From a virus: a stretch of 45,086 bases of DNA. Below, one piece after another: positions 1 to 7,935 of the stretch. Positions within the stretch are counted from its first letter, which is position 1; each line of letters starts with the position of its first letter. A model generated the notes under the pieces. It was not told the DNA's origin. It was given only the letters and a program-made list of their open reading frames with translations, and searched no databases. Location of the stretch: positions 1 to 45,086 of the IMG/VR virus record IMGVR_UViG_3300025132_000077; one strand, given 5' to 3'. Position numbers and translations under genes: made by a program.

Positions 1-13
1 GAGGAAGATGACG

Positions 14-217
14 ATGACTAAAGATGAGATATTGCTAAATATAAAAGAAATTGTAGAGCATTTACAGTGGATTGTAGAAAACCCCGAAGAAGCTGAAGCT
101 TATGGGATTGACGAGAAGTATATAGCTGAGCAATCTTATAAGCTTACTGACTACTGCATGAAGAATTACGAACTGGAGAAAGAACTATATGAAGCTACCA
201 ACACCCGAAGAGTTTGA
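14..217 (+). CDS. Small hypothetical protein
   Basis: Acidic, helical-looking protein of 67 residues with no motif I recognise. Two in-frame ATGs occur at 8 and 14. I chose 14 because the purine-rich GAGGA at 1-5 then sits 8 nt upstream, whereas it would abut the ATG at 8. The gene overlaps the next one by 29 bp in another frame, as is common in this packed early block. The window begins just before it, so any upstream operon members are not visible. Confidence 0.6.
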   Translation: MTKDEILLNIKEIVEHLQWIVENPEEAEAYGIDEKYIAEQSYKLTDYCMKNYELEKELYEATNTRRV

Positions 218-401
218 AAAGATTTGCACTGAGCATCTATGGTTGTTTACCCTAGAGCCAGATTTAACACGAGCTGCCGAAGGCTTGAAGACATATAACT
301 ATATTGTAGATGTTATCAAGAAAGGTGGCTCAGTGTATAAGAAGATACACCGCAAAGCTTTTGAAGACTTTATTGATGCAACCAAAGAGGCTAAGCCATG
401 A
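189..401 (+). CDS. Small hypothetical protein
   Basis: 70-residue protein with a mixed helical composition and no recognisable domain. A GAGAAAG ribosome-binding site precedes the ATG. Its start lies inside the previous gene and its stop overlaps the next start as ATGA at 398-401, which points to translational coupling in an operon of small early genes. I cannot assign a function. Confidence 0.6.
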   Translation: MKLPTPEEFEKICTEHLWLFTLEPDLTRAAEGLKTYNYIVDVIKKGGSVYKKIHRKAFEDFIDATKEAKP

Positions 402-577
402 AACTTAACTACAGAAATAAAGAAGAATTAATCTCTAGAGTTATTGCACAAATACAAACAGACATGTACGAAGGAGAATATCTACCTTTATTTGAATTGT
501 TAGAAAGAGTAGAGCCAGATTATTTACAAGGGTTTCTGTCGGAGGCAGAGCACTATGAAAAACTACGATGGAATTAA
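398..577 (+). CDS. Small hypothetical protein (59 aa)
   Basis: 59-residue acidic protein beginning MKLNYRNKEELIS and ending KLRWN. Its ATG overlaps the previous stop (ATGA), and its 3' end runs 23 bp into the next gene. The unbroken chain of short overlaps with both neighbours is the main evidence that it is real. No conserved motif is visible and the function is unknown. Confidence 0.5.
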   Translation: MKLNYRNKEELISRVIAQIQTDMYEGEYLPLFELLERVEPDYLQGFLSEAEHYEKLRWN

Positions 578-767
578 ACAAGGCAATGTTTTATGGCGTG
601 TAGATTATTTAGATATAAAACACGACACAGAGTATTACTTTACACTAGATGAACTACATGATAAAGCTAGTAAAAGATGCTCTCAAAACTATATTGTTAC
701 TCAGATACATGGAGACCGACTACAGCAGGAGCTTAGGTTGATGAAAGATGGAAATACAATCACTTAA
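555..767 (+). CDS. Small hypothetical protein
   Basis: 70-residue protein beginning MKNYDGIKQGNVLW, preceded by a strong GGAGG at about 540-544, 10 nt upstream. It is the last gene before a 15-bp hairpin at 768-808 and so closes the first block of small plus-strand genes. It is rich in Tyr and Asp, with no membrane segment and no family I recognise. Confidence 0.6.
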   Translation: MKNYDGIKQGNVLWRVDYLDIKHDTEYYFTLDELHDKASKRCSQNYIVTQIHGDRLQQELRLMKDGNTIT

Positions 768-808
768 TACTTAAAAGGTATTGAATACAATGAAATACCT
801 TTTAAGTA
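768..808 (+). terminator. Hairpin after the first small-gene block
   Basis: Perfect 15-bp inverted repeat: arms 768-782 and 794-808, core CTTAAAAGGTATT, loop 783-793. It begins just past a stop codon and precedes the promoter at 859-887. The stem is A/T-rich and lacks a strong T tract, so it may be a weak terminator or an RNA-processing or stability element. Confidence 0.45.
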
Positions 809-858
809 ATTAAGTTGATTGTAGCATACTTTGAACCGAAAGTCAAGTAAAAAATTAC

Positions 859-887
859 TTTACTTTTAAATTAATTTGTGATATAAT
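859..887 (+). promoter_or_regulatory. Sigma70 promoter with extended -10
   Basis: TTTACT (859-864), a 17-bp spacer, then TATAAT (882-887) preceded by TG at 879-880, giving an extended -10. The surroundings are strongly A/T-rich and non-coding. It lies about 30 bp before the 917 gene and probably drives the DUF932 and MazG-like genes. Confidence 0.65.
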
Positions 888-916
888 ACTATTTTTAAAA
901 CTAACGGAGTCCAATT

Positions 917-1174
917 ATGGAAACTTTATTTAATATCTTAGCAAGTGCAGTACATAAAATGTTTTTTAGTGGCCGTAGCAATGGTAAACTACTTGGCAAA
1001 TCTTTTATTGTCCGAAAGCGTGTAAAGAAAAATCGTTTCGGCATAGAGTCTGGTGAGTGTTTCAATATGTTACATTGTTTCAAGTGGAGTTTTTACTTGC
1101 AGCATCGTGGCTCTCGAAGCATTAGCTTCAATAATATCAAAGAAATCAACGGCTTACAGGAGGTGCAAGCATGA
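917..1174 (+). CDS. Small basic hypothetical protein
   Basis: 85-residue, Lys/Arg-rich protein with an amphipathic N-terminus (METLFNILASAVHKMFF). It is the first gene after the promoter at 859-887. ACGGAG at 903-908 supports the ATG. The stop overlaps the start of the DUF932 gene as ATGA at 1171-1174, so the two are probably co-translated. I do not recognise a family. Confidence 0.6.
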   Translation: METLFNILASAVHKMFFSGRSNGKLLGKSFIVRKRVKKNRFGIESGECFNMLHCFKWSFYLQHRGSRSISFNNIKEINGLQEVQA

Positions 1175-2121
1175 GTAATGTTTATCCTATGTGGGAAAAT
1201 AACTCTCCAATCCAAGCCATCCGAGAGGGTGGCTATGGAGAGGCTAACTTTAATATAAATACAGTACCCTTAAACTATCTCCCAGATGAGGAGTGGTTGC
1301 CAGAACTAAAATCTTCTAAGTGTGTTATCTATCGAACTGATACTGGTGAAGAGCTTGGTGTACATGGTCATAACTATCAGCCAGTACCACCGAAAAAGAT
1401 GATAGATGCCTGTAGAAATATTCTGGAGCGTTCAAGCTTAAATCTTGAAGGCATTCAAGAACGCATCAGAACCTCTCACAATGGCTCTAGAACCTTTGTA
1501 CAATATACCTTACCATCCCATAGCTACACCACTCCAGACGGAGATACGGCTTCTCTGGGGCTTCTAGCTATATCTAGCATTGATGGCACATGGCCTTTTG
1601 TCATCAGCGCAGCAGCTATACAATCTGCTTGTACAAATCTACAAGTTTTTGTAGGTGGTGAGGTAGCTGTGTATAAATCTAAGCATACTAGAAGTTTAGA
1701 TATTGATGTAGGCTCAAGGGTTATTACCAAAGCGTTAGATGTTTTTGAGAACCAACAAGACATCTGGGCTAAGTGGAGTGTTACGGACTGTACCGACAAT
1801 CAAGCTTTCTTTAAAATTGTTAATGCTTTAGGTATTACATCAGCATTAGATATTATAAAAGATACTGGTGTTGATTGGACTCCACAACAAGTAATGTCAG
1901 CAATGCCCCGACAAAATCAAGACTTACTTTATATCTGGGGAGTTTGGTTAAGAAGATATAAGACTCGTCTTGGTGCAAATATGTGGGCATTCTACAACGC
2001 TATGACCGACTGGTCTACCCATGCTCAGCCTGTTAGTAAAGCATCAATAGCAAACGTAGCTTCTGTACAGCATCAACGTCAGCGACTTGTACAAGACTAC
2101 TTTAACAAGAGGGCTGCATAA
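1171..2121 (+). CDS. DUF932 phage/plasmid-like protein
   Basis: 316-residue protein that reads as a DUF932 (TIGR03299-type) member. It has the typical N-terminal segment ending in a G-x-H-x-x-N-Y-x-P-V-P stretch around residues 64-72, a central beta-rich part (ISSIDGTWPF, AIQSACTNLQVF) and a helical C-terminus. The family is widespread in phages and plasmids near replication genes, but its biochemical role is not established. It overlaps both neighbours by a few bases (ATGA upstream, TAATG downstream) and belongs to the early operon. Confidence 0.8.
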   Translation: MSNVYPMWENNSPIQAIREGGYGEANFNINTVPLNYLPDEEWLPELKSSKCVIYRTDTGEELGVHGHNYQPVPPKKMIDACRNILERSSLNLEGIQERIRTSHNGSRTFVQYTLPSHSYTTPDGDTASLGLLAISSIDGTWPFVISAAAIQSACTNLQVFVGGEVAVYKSKHTRSLDIDVGSRVITKALDVFENQQDIWAKWSVTDCTDNQAFFKIVNALGITSALDIIKDTGVDWTPQQVMSAMPRQNQDLLYIWGVWLRRYKTRLGANMWAFYNAMTDWSTHAQPVSKASIANVASVQHQRQRLVQDYFNKRAA

Positions 2122-2390
2122 TGCTTACAGACGAGCTAACACCGCAAGAAAAAGAACTACTAGTAATAACTATGGAAGAGTGTTCAGAGCTTGCAATGGC
2201 TTGCAGTAAAGTATTGCGGTTCGGCAAGGCTGAGCACAACATGGAAAACTTACAGACTGAAAGCGCAGATGTTACAGTAATGATAAATCTTCTGGCAGAC
2301 TACAAGCTGATAAGTTATATTGGAAAACTTGAACAGATGTTCGAGAAGAAAGATAAACTATTGGAGTATAGTAGTTTGTTTGATAACTAA
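2121..2390 (+). CDS. MazG-like nucleotide pyrophosphohydrolase
   Basis: 89-residue all-alpha NTP pyrophosphohydrolase of the MazG/dUTPase-2-like class. It carries the metal-binding pattern E19-E20-x2-E23 followed by E47-x2-D50. Proteins of this fold hydrolyse (d)NTPs to monophosphates, and phage versions are proposed to clean the nucleotide pool or lower alarmone levels. The start overlaps the preceding stop (TAATG). It is short, covering one helical bundle repeat, so it probably works as a dimer. The fold is fairly certain; the substrate is unknown. Confidence 0.75.
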   Translation: MLTDELTPQEKELLVITMEECSELAMACSKVLRFGKAEHNMENLQTESADVTVMINLLADYKLISYIGKLEQMFEKKDKLLEYSSLFDN

Positions 2391-2402
2391 AAGGATTTTA
2401 AA

Positions 2403-2510
2403 TTGGCAACAGCAGCAATAGTAATAGGGTTAGCTCTCTGTAGCGCACCGCCTACCATGATAATAGTTATGGGTCTTATAACTTTGTGGGCAGAGAGCGA
2501 ACTTTTTTAA
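2403..2510 (+). CDS. Putative 35-aa membrane peptide (TTG start)
   Basis: Short reading frame starting at TTG, with AAGGA at 2391-2395 seven bases upstream. It encodes a 35-residue peptide that is nearly all hydrophobic (ATAAIVIGLALC, then MIIVMGLITLW) and ends WAESELF. It would be a one- or two-span membrane peptide. It fills the gap between the MazG-like gene and the promoter at 2519. The good ribosome-binding site and continuous hydrophobicity support it. The TTG start and short length keep it tentative. Confidence 0.4.
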   Translation: MATAAIVIGLALCSAPPTMIIVMGLITLWAESELF

Positions 2511-2518
2511 TAAAAAAC

Positions 2519-2547
2519 TTGACAAAGAAGTAAAACTGTGGTACAAT
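2519..2547 (+). promoter_or_regulatory. Strong sigma70 promoter before SSB
   Basis: TTGACA (2519-2524), a 17-bp spacer and TACAAT (2542-2547), with the upstream context AAAAAC shared by three other promoters in this window. It sits about 35 bp before the SSB start and probably drives the replication operon. Confidence 0.8.
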
Positions 2548-2584
2548 ACCACTTCATTTTTAACCAACCATGAGGAAAATAAAT

Positions 2585-3010
2585 ATGGCAATAGTATCAG
2601 GAACAGCTTACTGGGCAAGTGTTACAACACCTAACACTACTTATGAACCAGTGTATACAGTCAACCTAGTTGTAGACGAAGACACTGCTCAAGACTTTCG
2701 CTCAAAGGGCTATGCAGTAAAAGATATGGATGAAGGCCCCGCCTTAATCATTAAGCGTAAAGTTAATGGGCCAAACGGCATGGTTCGCCCTGCTCCAAAG
2801 CTTGTAGATGGAAACAAAAATCCTATTGACGAGCGTGTAGGCAACGGCTCTGCCGTAAAAGTTCAGTACAAAGAATGGGAATCTGTATGGAAAGGTAAGA
2901 CTTTCAAGGGTCTTGACTTCCAAGCCATGCAAGTCTTAGACTTAGTATCTGTCGGGACTGCTGATGGTGCAGAGTTTGATGTAGAAGATGAAATGGAGGA
3001 AGCATTATAA
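2585..3010 (+). CDS. ssb: Single-stranded DNA-binding protein (T7 gp2.5-like)
   Basis: 141-residue protein in the place where T7-like phages keep gp2.5. An N-terminal beta-rich OB-like region (VSGTAYWASVTTPNT) is followed by a very acidic C-terminal tail, VEDEMEEAL, the hallmark by which phage SSBs contact polymerase and helicase. An upstream in-frame ATG exists at 2570. I prefer 2585 because GAGGA at 2572-2576 lies 8 nt before it and would fall inside the coding sequence otherwise. It is transcribed from the promoter at 2519 and followed by primase-helicase and polymerase. The assignment rests on context and tail as much as on the domain. Confidence 0.7.
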   Translation: MAIVSGTAYWASVTTPNTTYEPVYTVNLVVDEDTAQDFRSKGYAVKDMDEGPALIIKRKVNGPNGMVRPAPKLVDGNKNPIDERVGNGSAVKVQYKEWESVWKGKTFKGLDFQAMQVLDLVSVGTADGAEFDVEDEMEEAL

Positions 3011-3011
3011 T

Positions 3012-3239
3012 ATGAACATCTATAAGAAAGAAGACGTTTCTTACGATGTTTCACTGCTAGACGAAGAAGCTCAAGCGTTGTTTGGGCTTCTTCAGCAGGC
3101 AATGATTAACGTAAGACAATACAACGATAAAGTACAACTCTTTCAAGCAGGTGCTACACATATACAGCAGTTGTTTGAAGCTAAGCTTACGGATGAAGCT
3201 ATAACCGAAGAGGACATGGATGTTGAAACCACTGAATAA
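3012..3239 (+). CDS. Small acidic protein, DUF6447-like
   Basis: 75-residue protein between SSB and primase-helicase. The segment LLDEEAQALFGLLQQAMINV resembles small phage proteins of the DUF6447 kind (a predicted helical hairpin with an acidic tail); this comparison is from memory. The ATG at 3012 directly follows the SSB stop, with GGAGG at 2995-2999. A longer frame from 2988 would run into the SSB gene and lacks such a site. Role unknown; its position suggests replication. Confidence 0.55.
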   Translation: MNIYKKEDVSYDVSLLDEEAQALFGLLQQAMINVRQYNDKVQLFQAGATHIQQLFEAKLTDEAITEEDMDVETTE

Positions 3240-3254
3240 TTACGAGGTATCAAC

Positions 3255-4913
3255 ATGGCATTTGTCAAACACAACTTGCCCTGCCACTCTTGTGGGGGCA
3301 GCGACCCTGTAAGTCAGAATGATGATGGGTCAGCCTATTGCTTTAGTTGCAATAGTTATTTTAAAGATTACGGCACAGCGGAAGTGCAACCAAAACAAGA
3401 TGATACGATAATGGAATTTACAGAGTATCAAGGAGTCGGGAATGGCTCTAGCTTTAACGCATTGGATGATAGAGGCATAAGCCTAGACACAGCTAAAAAG
3501 TATGGCGTTAGGTCTACTACGCTCAATGGTAAAGTTACTAGCCATCGCTATCCCTATTACTGCAATGGAGAGCAAGTAGCAGTAAAGATACGGAAACCCA
3601 ACAAGCAGTTTGCATGGGAAGGCAACTCCAAGGAAACTGGGCTGTTCGGAGAGCAGCTCTTCAAAGCAGGCGGTAAGTTTATTACAGTCGTAGAAGGAGA
3701 GTGTGATGCTATGGCAGCATACGAACTACTCGGAAGTAAGTGGCCTGTTGTATCTATAAAGTCGGGAGCACAAGGAGGTGCTCGTGATGTCAAGAATAGT
3801 CTAGAGTTCCTAGAATCTTTCGACACTGTAGTTCTTTGCTTTGACTCAGACTCACAGGGCAAAGATGGAGCTAAGGCTATTGCTAAACTTTTGACACCCA
3901 ACAAGGCAAAGATTATGACACTGCCAGAGGGGTTCAAAGATGCTAACGATATGCTCAAAGCTTACAAGCATAGCGCATTCGTTAGTGCTTTCTGGGATGC
4001 CAAAGTCTATACTCCATCTGGCATTCTAAATTTATCCAACCAGTTAGATGAATACAAAAAGTTACGGACAGAAAAGAAGCCGTCTATCCCTTATCCCTAT
4101 GCAGGTCTCAACAACAAGCTAGAGGGTCTAAGGTCTGGTGAGCTAGTAACTTTAACTGGTGGTACAGGTCTTGGTAAGTCCAGTGTTACAAGAGAACTGG
4201 AGCATTGGCTTATCAACCATACCGAGGATAACGTAGGCATTGTAGCACTAGAAGAGAACTGGAGTCGCACAGCAGAAGGCATCATGTCTATTGAGGCTAA
4301 TGCCCGACTGCATCTCGATAGTGTTAAGAATGCTTACACCGATGAGCAGCTAGAACATATCTACCGCAAAGTCTTTATGGGTAAGAACGAGGGTCGTGTT
4401 TGGATTCATGCACACCTCGGAGTCAATCACCTAGAAGATATATTCAGCAAGCTACGCTATCTTATTGTTGGCTTAGATTGTAAGTGGGTCGTAGTAGACC
4501 ATCTACACATGCTAGTGCTTCAAGCTCTTGAGGGTGACGAGCGCAAAGCTATTGATGGGATTATGCACCGACTGCGTTCTCTTGTAGAAGAAACAGGGGT
4601 AGGTATGATTCTAGTCTCTCACCTTCGTAGGGTTGAGGGCAATCGTGGACACGAGAATGGAATTGAAACAGGTCTATCACATTTGCGTGGCAGCCAATCA
4701 ATTGCACAACTTTCTGATGCAGTAATATCTCTTGAGCGCAATCAGCAATCAGAAGATATTATTGAAGCATCAACCACTAAGGTTCGTGTACTTAAATCTA
4801 GATACACTGGTGACGTTGGTGTAGCTTGTAGTCTTCTCTATGATGGGGACACTGGCAGGCTTACAGAAATACCCAACGACAGCTACAGTGCATTTGATGG
4901 AGATGAGCTATGA
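3255..4913 (+). CDS. DNA primase-helicase (T7 gp4-like)
   Basis: 552-residue bifunctional replication protein. A zinc-binding domain at the N-terminus has C10, C13, C29 and C32. A TOPRIM primase core follows, with VVEGECDAM near residues 145-155 and VVLCFDSDSQG near 191-202. The C-terminal RecA/DnaB-type helicase has a Walker A GGTGLGKSS at about 302-310, and the VVVDHLHML and ILVSHLRR segments correspond to Walker B and following motifs. It would unwind the fork and lay down primers for the polymerase encoded next, with which it overlaps by ATGA (4910-4913). Length matches T7 gp4 (566). GAGG lies at 3243-3246. Confidence 0.93.
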   Translation: MAFVKHNLPCHSCGGSDPVSQNDDGSAYCFSCNSYFKDYGTAEVQPKQDDTIMEFTEYQGVGNGSSFNALDDRGISLDTAKKYGVRSTTLNGKVTSHRYPYYCNGEQVAVKIRKPNKQFAWEGNSKETGLFGEQLFKAGGKFITVVEGECDAMAAYELLGSKWPVVSIKSGAQGGARDVKNSLEFLESFDTVVLCFDSDSQGKDGAKAIAKLLTPNKAKIMTLPEGFKDANDMLKAYKHSAFVSAFWDAKVYTPSGILNLSNQLDEYKKLRTEKKPSIPYPYAGLNNKLEGLRSGELVTLTGGTGLGKSSVTRELEHWLINHTEDNVGIVALEENWSRTAEGIMSIEANARLHLDSVKNAYTDEQLEHIYRKVFMGKNEGRVWIHAHLGVNHLEDIFSKLRYLIVGLDCKWVVVDHLHMLVLQALEGDERKAIDGIMHRLRSLVEETGVGMILVSHLRRVEGNRGHENGIETGLSHLRGSQSIAQLSDAVISLERNQQSEDIIEASTTKVRVLKSRYTGDVGVACSLLYDGDTGRLTEIPNDSYSAFDGDEL

Positions 4914-6679
4914 GTAATTTAGTATTTGATATAGAAGCTGACGGCCTTGAGCCAACTAAGATATTCTGTGTGGTCGCTCAAGATGTAGACACAGGCGATA
5001 TATTTACATTCGATGTGACTCAGCTTGAAGAAGCTTACGGATTGCTAAAGGCTGCCGATAAACTTATTGGACATAATATCTTGGGATATGATATACCTGC
5101 TCTCAAAGATGTTGCAGGTGTTGACCTGTCAGACAAGAAGATAGTTGATACTCTAGTTCTATCTCGATTGTTCCACCCTAATCGTGAGGGTGGTCACGGC
5201 TTAGAGTCTTGGGGTTATCGCCTCAAGTTCTCTAAGGGTGACTATGGTTCTAATCAAGGTGCTTGGGATGCTTACTGCCCAGAGATGCTAGAGTATTGTA
5301 AGCGTGATGTAGAGCTTAATACAAAAGTATATATGCACTTACGAAAAGAAAGCCGAGGCTTTACGGCACAGTCAGTAAAGCTAGAGCACGAGGTCGCTAA
5401 GATTATTGACCAACAAAGACGCAATGGTTTTTATCTAGACCTCAAGAAAGCAATGCTGCTTAGTTCCTTGTTCAGTGAAAAGCTGCAAGCCACTGAAGCA
5501 GAAGTACAAGAGACATTCAAGCCTGTGGTAACTTACACAACGCTATTGCCTCAGTACACAAAAGCAGGTAAGCTATCCAAGCGTGCTTTGATAAAAGACC
5601 ACCCCGATGGTAAGAGTATGGTTACAACTGAAAAGGAGCAGCATTCTTTGCTGTTACATGGCGAAGCGGTTCGTGTAACTGAAGAGCCTTTTAATCTAGG
5701 GTCTCGCAAACAAATAGGCGAGAGACTTATCGAGGCGGGTTGGAAGCCTAAGAACTATACACCTACTGGTCAGCCGATTGTTGACGAGGGTACACTTAAT
5801 AAAGTAAAAGGTATACCCGAAGCAGAGATGATTGCAAAGTATCTTATGCTGCAGAAGCGTTTGGCACAGGTGTCCAGTTGGATTAAAGCTACTGAAGATG
5901 ACCAGAGAGTGCGTGGCTACGTTAATCCTAATGGTGCTGTTACAGGTAGAATGACACATTCTCACCCCAACATGGCACAAATACCTAGCGCTAACTCGCC
6001 CTACGGCAAAGAGTGTAGAGCTTGTTGGTCTGTAGAAGAGGGCAATAAACTTGTAGGCATTGATGCTTCTGGCTTAGAACTACGAATGCTTGCTCACTAT
6101 ATGAACGATAAGGAGTATACAAATGAAATCCTCAACGGAGACATTCATACAACTAACCAACGACTTGCAGGACTTGAATCAAGAAATCAGGCAAAGACTT
6201 TCATCTATGCGTTACTCTACGGAGCCGGAGATGCAAAGCTTGGGACAGTGGCTAAAAGAAACCGACAAGGCGGTAAGGAACTGCGAAGACGTTTTCTTGA
6301 TAGTCTCCCATCATTTAAATCTCTTGTCCAACGAGTACAACGAGAAAGTAAAGCGGGATTTGTTAAGGGACTAGATGGTCGTAAGCTTCATATACGCTCT
6401 GAACATGCAGCACTAAATACATTACTGCAAGGTGCAGGAGCTATAGTTATGAAAGAAGCTCTAGTCATTCTCGATAAGATGCTCAAGCGTTTGCAATTAG
6501 ACGCTAAGTTTGTAGCAAATGTACATGATGAATGGCAGATAGAATGCAGCGAAGCTGATGCAGACCAAGTTGGTAAGCTAGGCGTTACAGCTATTATTGA
6601 AGCAGGGAAAAACTTAAACTTAACCTGTCCTCTTGATGGGGACTATCACGTAGGAGATGGTTGGCATGAAACCCACTAA
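4910..6679 (+). CDS. polA: DNA polymerase I family (T7-like) with 3'-5' exonuclease
   Basis: 589-residue family A replicative polymerase. The proofreading domain starts at the N-terminus with D7-x-E9 (VFDIEADGL), GHNILGYDIPAL, and the YCKRDVELN motif. Polymerase motif A is DASGLELRML (D385). Motif B is R425-x3-K429-x3-Y433-x3-YG. Motif C is VHDE (D540). Tyr433 occupies the position equivalent to E. coli Pol I F762 and T7 Y526. There is no 5'-3' exonuclease domain, as in T7 gp5. It overlaps primase-helicase upstream (ATGA) and the nuclease gene downstream by 14 bp. Confidence 0.95.
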   Translation: MSNLVFDIEADGLEPTKIFCVVAQDVDTGDIFTFDVTQLEEAYGLLKAADKLIGHNILGYDIPALKDVAGVDLSDKKIVDTLVLSRLFHPNREGGHGLESWGYRLKFSKGDYGSNQGAWDAYCPEMLEYCKRDVELNTKVYMHLRKESRGFTAQSVKLEHEVAKIIDQQRRNGFYLDLKKAMLLSSLFSEKLQATEAEVQETFKPVVTYTTLLPQYTKAGKLSKRALIKDHPDGKSMVTTEKEQHSLLLHGEAVRVTEEPFNLGSRKQIGERLIEAGWKPKNYTPTGQPIVDEGTLNKVKGIPEAEMIAKYLMLQKRLAQVSSWIKATEDDQRVRGYVNPNGAVTGRMTHSHPNMAQIPSANSPYGKECRACWSVEEGNKLVGIDASGLELRMLAHYMNDKEYTNEILNGDIHTTNQRLAGLESRNQAKTFIYALLYGAGDAKLGTVAKRNRQGGKELRRRFLDSLPSFKSLVQRVQRESKAGFVKGLDGRKLHIRSEHAALNTLLQGAGAIVMKEALVILDKMLKRLQLDAKFVANVHDEWQIECSEADADQVGKLGVTAIIEAGKNLNLTCPLDGDYHVGDGWHETH

Positions 6680-7091
6680 AGAAGACAGAAAGAAGTTTGA
6701 CATTGATTTACAGTATGGTACTGTGCGTGAAGATAAAATTGCAGACATGCTGCAGAACAAAAAGATAGAAGTAAAATCTGAGCGTGACCTGTGGCAAAAG
6801 ACAGGAAACATTTGCATTGAGTATAAATCCTACGGCAAGCCGTCAGGTATAGATGCAACTGAGTCTGACTACTGGTTTCATAACTTGTGCATCGGTGACG
6901 ATGAATACTGCACACTGGTCTTTAACACTGCAACGCTAAAGAAAATAGTAAAGCGTTTGGACAGTTTTAAAACAGTGTCGGGTGGCGACAACAGAGCAAG
7001 CCAGATGTATCTGCTTAATCTGCAAAAGCTATTCTCGTCTGATGTAATCAAAGCATTCAAGGAGTTAGAAGATGAGCAAGAAGCAGCTTGA
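6666..7091 (+). CDS. PD-(D/E)xK nuclease, resolvase-like
   Basis: 141-residue putative endonuclease. An early acidic residue (E22, in GTVREDKIAD) is followed by E35-V-K37 in the (D/E)xK position and then a TGN...IEY segment and SGIDAT. This pattern is seen in small phage Holliday-junction resolvase-like or restriction-like PD-(D/E)xK enzymes. An in-frame ATG at 6657 lies on top of the AGGAG site at 6652-6656, so the start is placed at 6666, 9 nt after it. It overlaps polymerase upstream and the next nuclease gene by 20 bp. The exact substrate is unknown. Confidence 0.65.
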   Translation: MKPTKEDRKKFDIDLQYGTVREDKIADMLQNKKIEVKSERDLWQKTGNICIEYKSYGKPSGIDATESDYWFHNLCIGDDEYCTLVFNTATLKKIVKRLDSFKTVSGGDNRASQMYLLNLQKLFSSDVIKAFKELEDEQEAA

Positions 7092-7935
7092 TAAAGTAGT
7101 ACCAGACATATACGCTATGCTTGAAAAACTTTCAGAGGGTGAGCCTCTTCCATTAACGGAGGAGGCGCTCGATGAGACATTAGCATCTATGAAAGAAGCT
7201 ATACTTCACTGGGCTACGCCTAGAGAGCGTGACAGCAACTTTACTCTACGTATGTCTAACATAGGTAAGCCTAGTAGACAACTATGGTATGAGCAACAAG
7301 ACGAGGACTCAAGGAGTGATGTTGATGGCCCGACACAGATTAAGTTTCTGTATGGTCATATCCTTGAAGAAATAGCATTGATGCTTGTACGTATGTCTGG
7401 TCACACTGTTACCGATGAACAGAAAGAGGTAAAGGTTGACGGCATAACAGGCCACATGGACTGTAAGATTAATGGTCAAGTAGTAGATGTAAAGACTGCA
7501 TCTAAGTTTGCATTCAATAAGTTTAAGAATGGCACGTTAATCTCGGATGACCCATTCGGTTATTTGGGACAGATAGCAGGCTATGAAACCGCAGAGGGTA
7601 CAAGCGGTGGTGGGTTTCTGGTTGTCAACAAAGAAAGCGGTGAGCTATGTATGTATATACCCGAAGACCTTGACAAGCCTAATATAGAAACTAAAATAGT
7701 TAAGCTGCGTGATGATTTAAAACTTGACAAGCCGCCTGAATTGTGTTATAATCCTATACCAGAGGGAAAGAAAGGCAATATGATTCTTCCCAAGGGCTGC
7801 TCGTGGTGTAAGTATAAGTTTGATTGCCACAAGAATGCCAATGATGGTGAGGGTCTACGCACCTTCAAATACTCTAACGGCTACAAATACTTCACTGAAG
7901 TAAAGTCAGAACCAAATGTGGATGAAATACTATGA
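7072..7935 (+). CDS. RecB/Cas4-type PD-(D/E)xK exonuclease
   Basis: 287-residue nuclease of the PDDEXK_1 (RecB/Cas4-like) type. The catalytic core has H96, D130, the D139-V-K141 motif and Q167-x3-Y171. Four cysteines, C225 and then C243-x2-C246-x5-C252, resemble the iron-sulphur cluster ligands of Cas4/AddB nucleases, although those usually have one cysteine N-terminal to the core. It would correspond functionally to the T7 gp6 5'-3' exonuclease used in recombination and host DNA degradation. A consensus promoter at 7724-7752 is embedded in codons for the linker before the cysteine cluster. The stop overlaps the next start (ATGA). Confidence 0.75.
   Translation: MSKKQLDKVVPDIYAMLEKLSEGEPLPLTEEALDETLASMKEAILHWATPRERDSNFTLRMSNIGKPSRQLWYEQQDEDSRSDVDGPTQIKFLYGHILEEIALMLVRMSGHTVTDEQKEVKVDGITGHMDCKINGQVVDVKTASKFAFNKFKNGTLISDDPFGYLGQIAGYETAEGTSGGGFLVVNKESGELCMYIPEDLDKPNIETKIVKLRDDLKLDKPPELCYNPIPEGKKGNMILPKGCSWCKYKFDCHKNANDGEGLRTFKYSNGYKYFTEVKSEPNVDEIL
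7724..7752 (+). promoter_or_regulatory. Consensus sigma70 promoter inside a coding gene
   Basis: Perfect TTGACA (7724-7729), 17-bp spacer, perfect TATAAT (7747-7752), with AAAAC upstream as in the other promoters here. It lies inside the exonuclease gene and would transcribe the second half of the plus-strand operon, including endonuclease I and ribonucleotide reductase. Confidence 0.7.

Noticed and set aside
6123-6374. 83-residue plus-strand frame
   Set aside because: Lies wholly inside the polymerase gene across motif B, where the polymerase frame is strongly conserved; no good ribosome-binding site.
7072-7935. Cas4 as evidence of a CRISPR adaptation module
   Set aside because: The nuclease is a stand-alone phage PDDEXK_1 enzyme; no Cas1/Cas2 or array is present.
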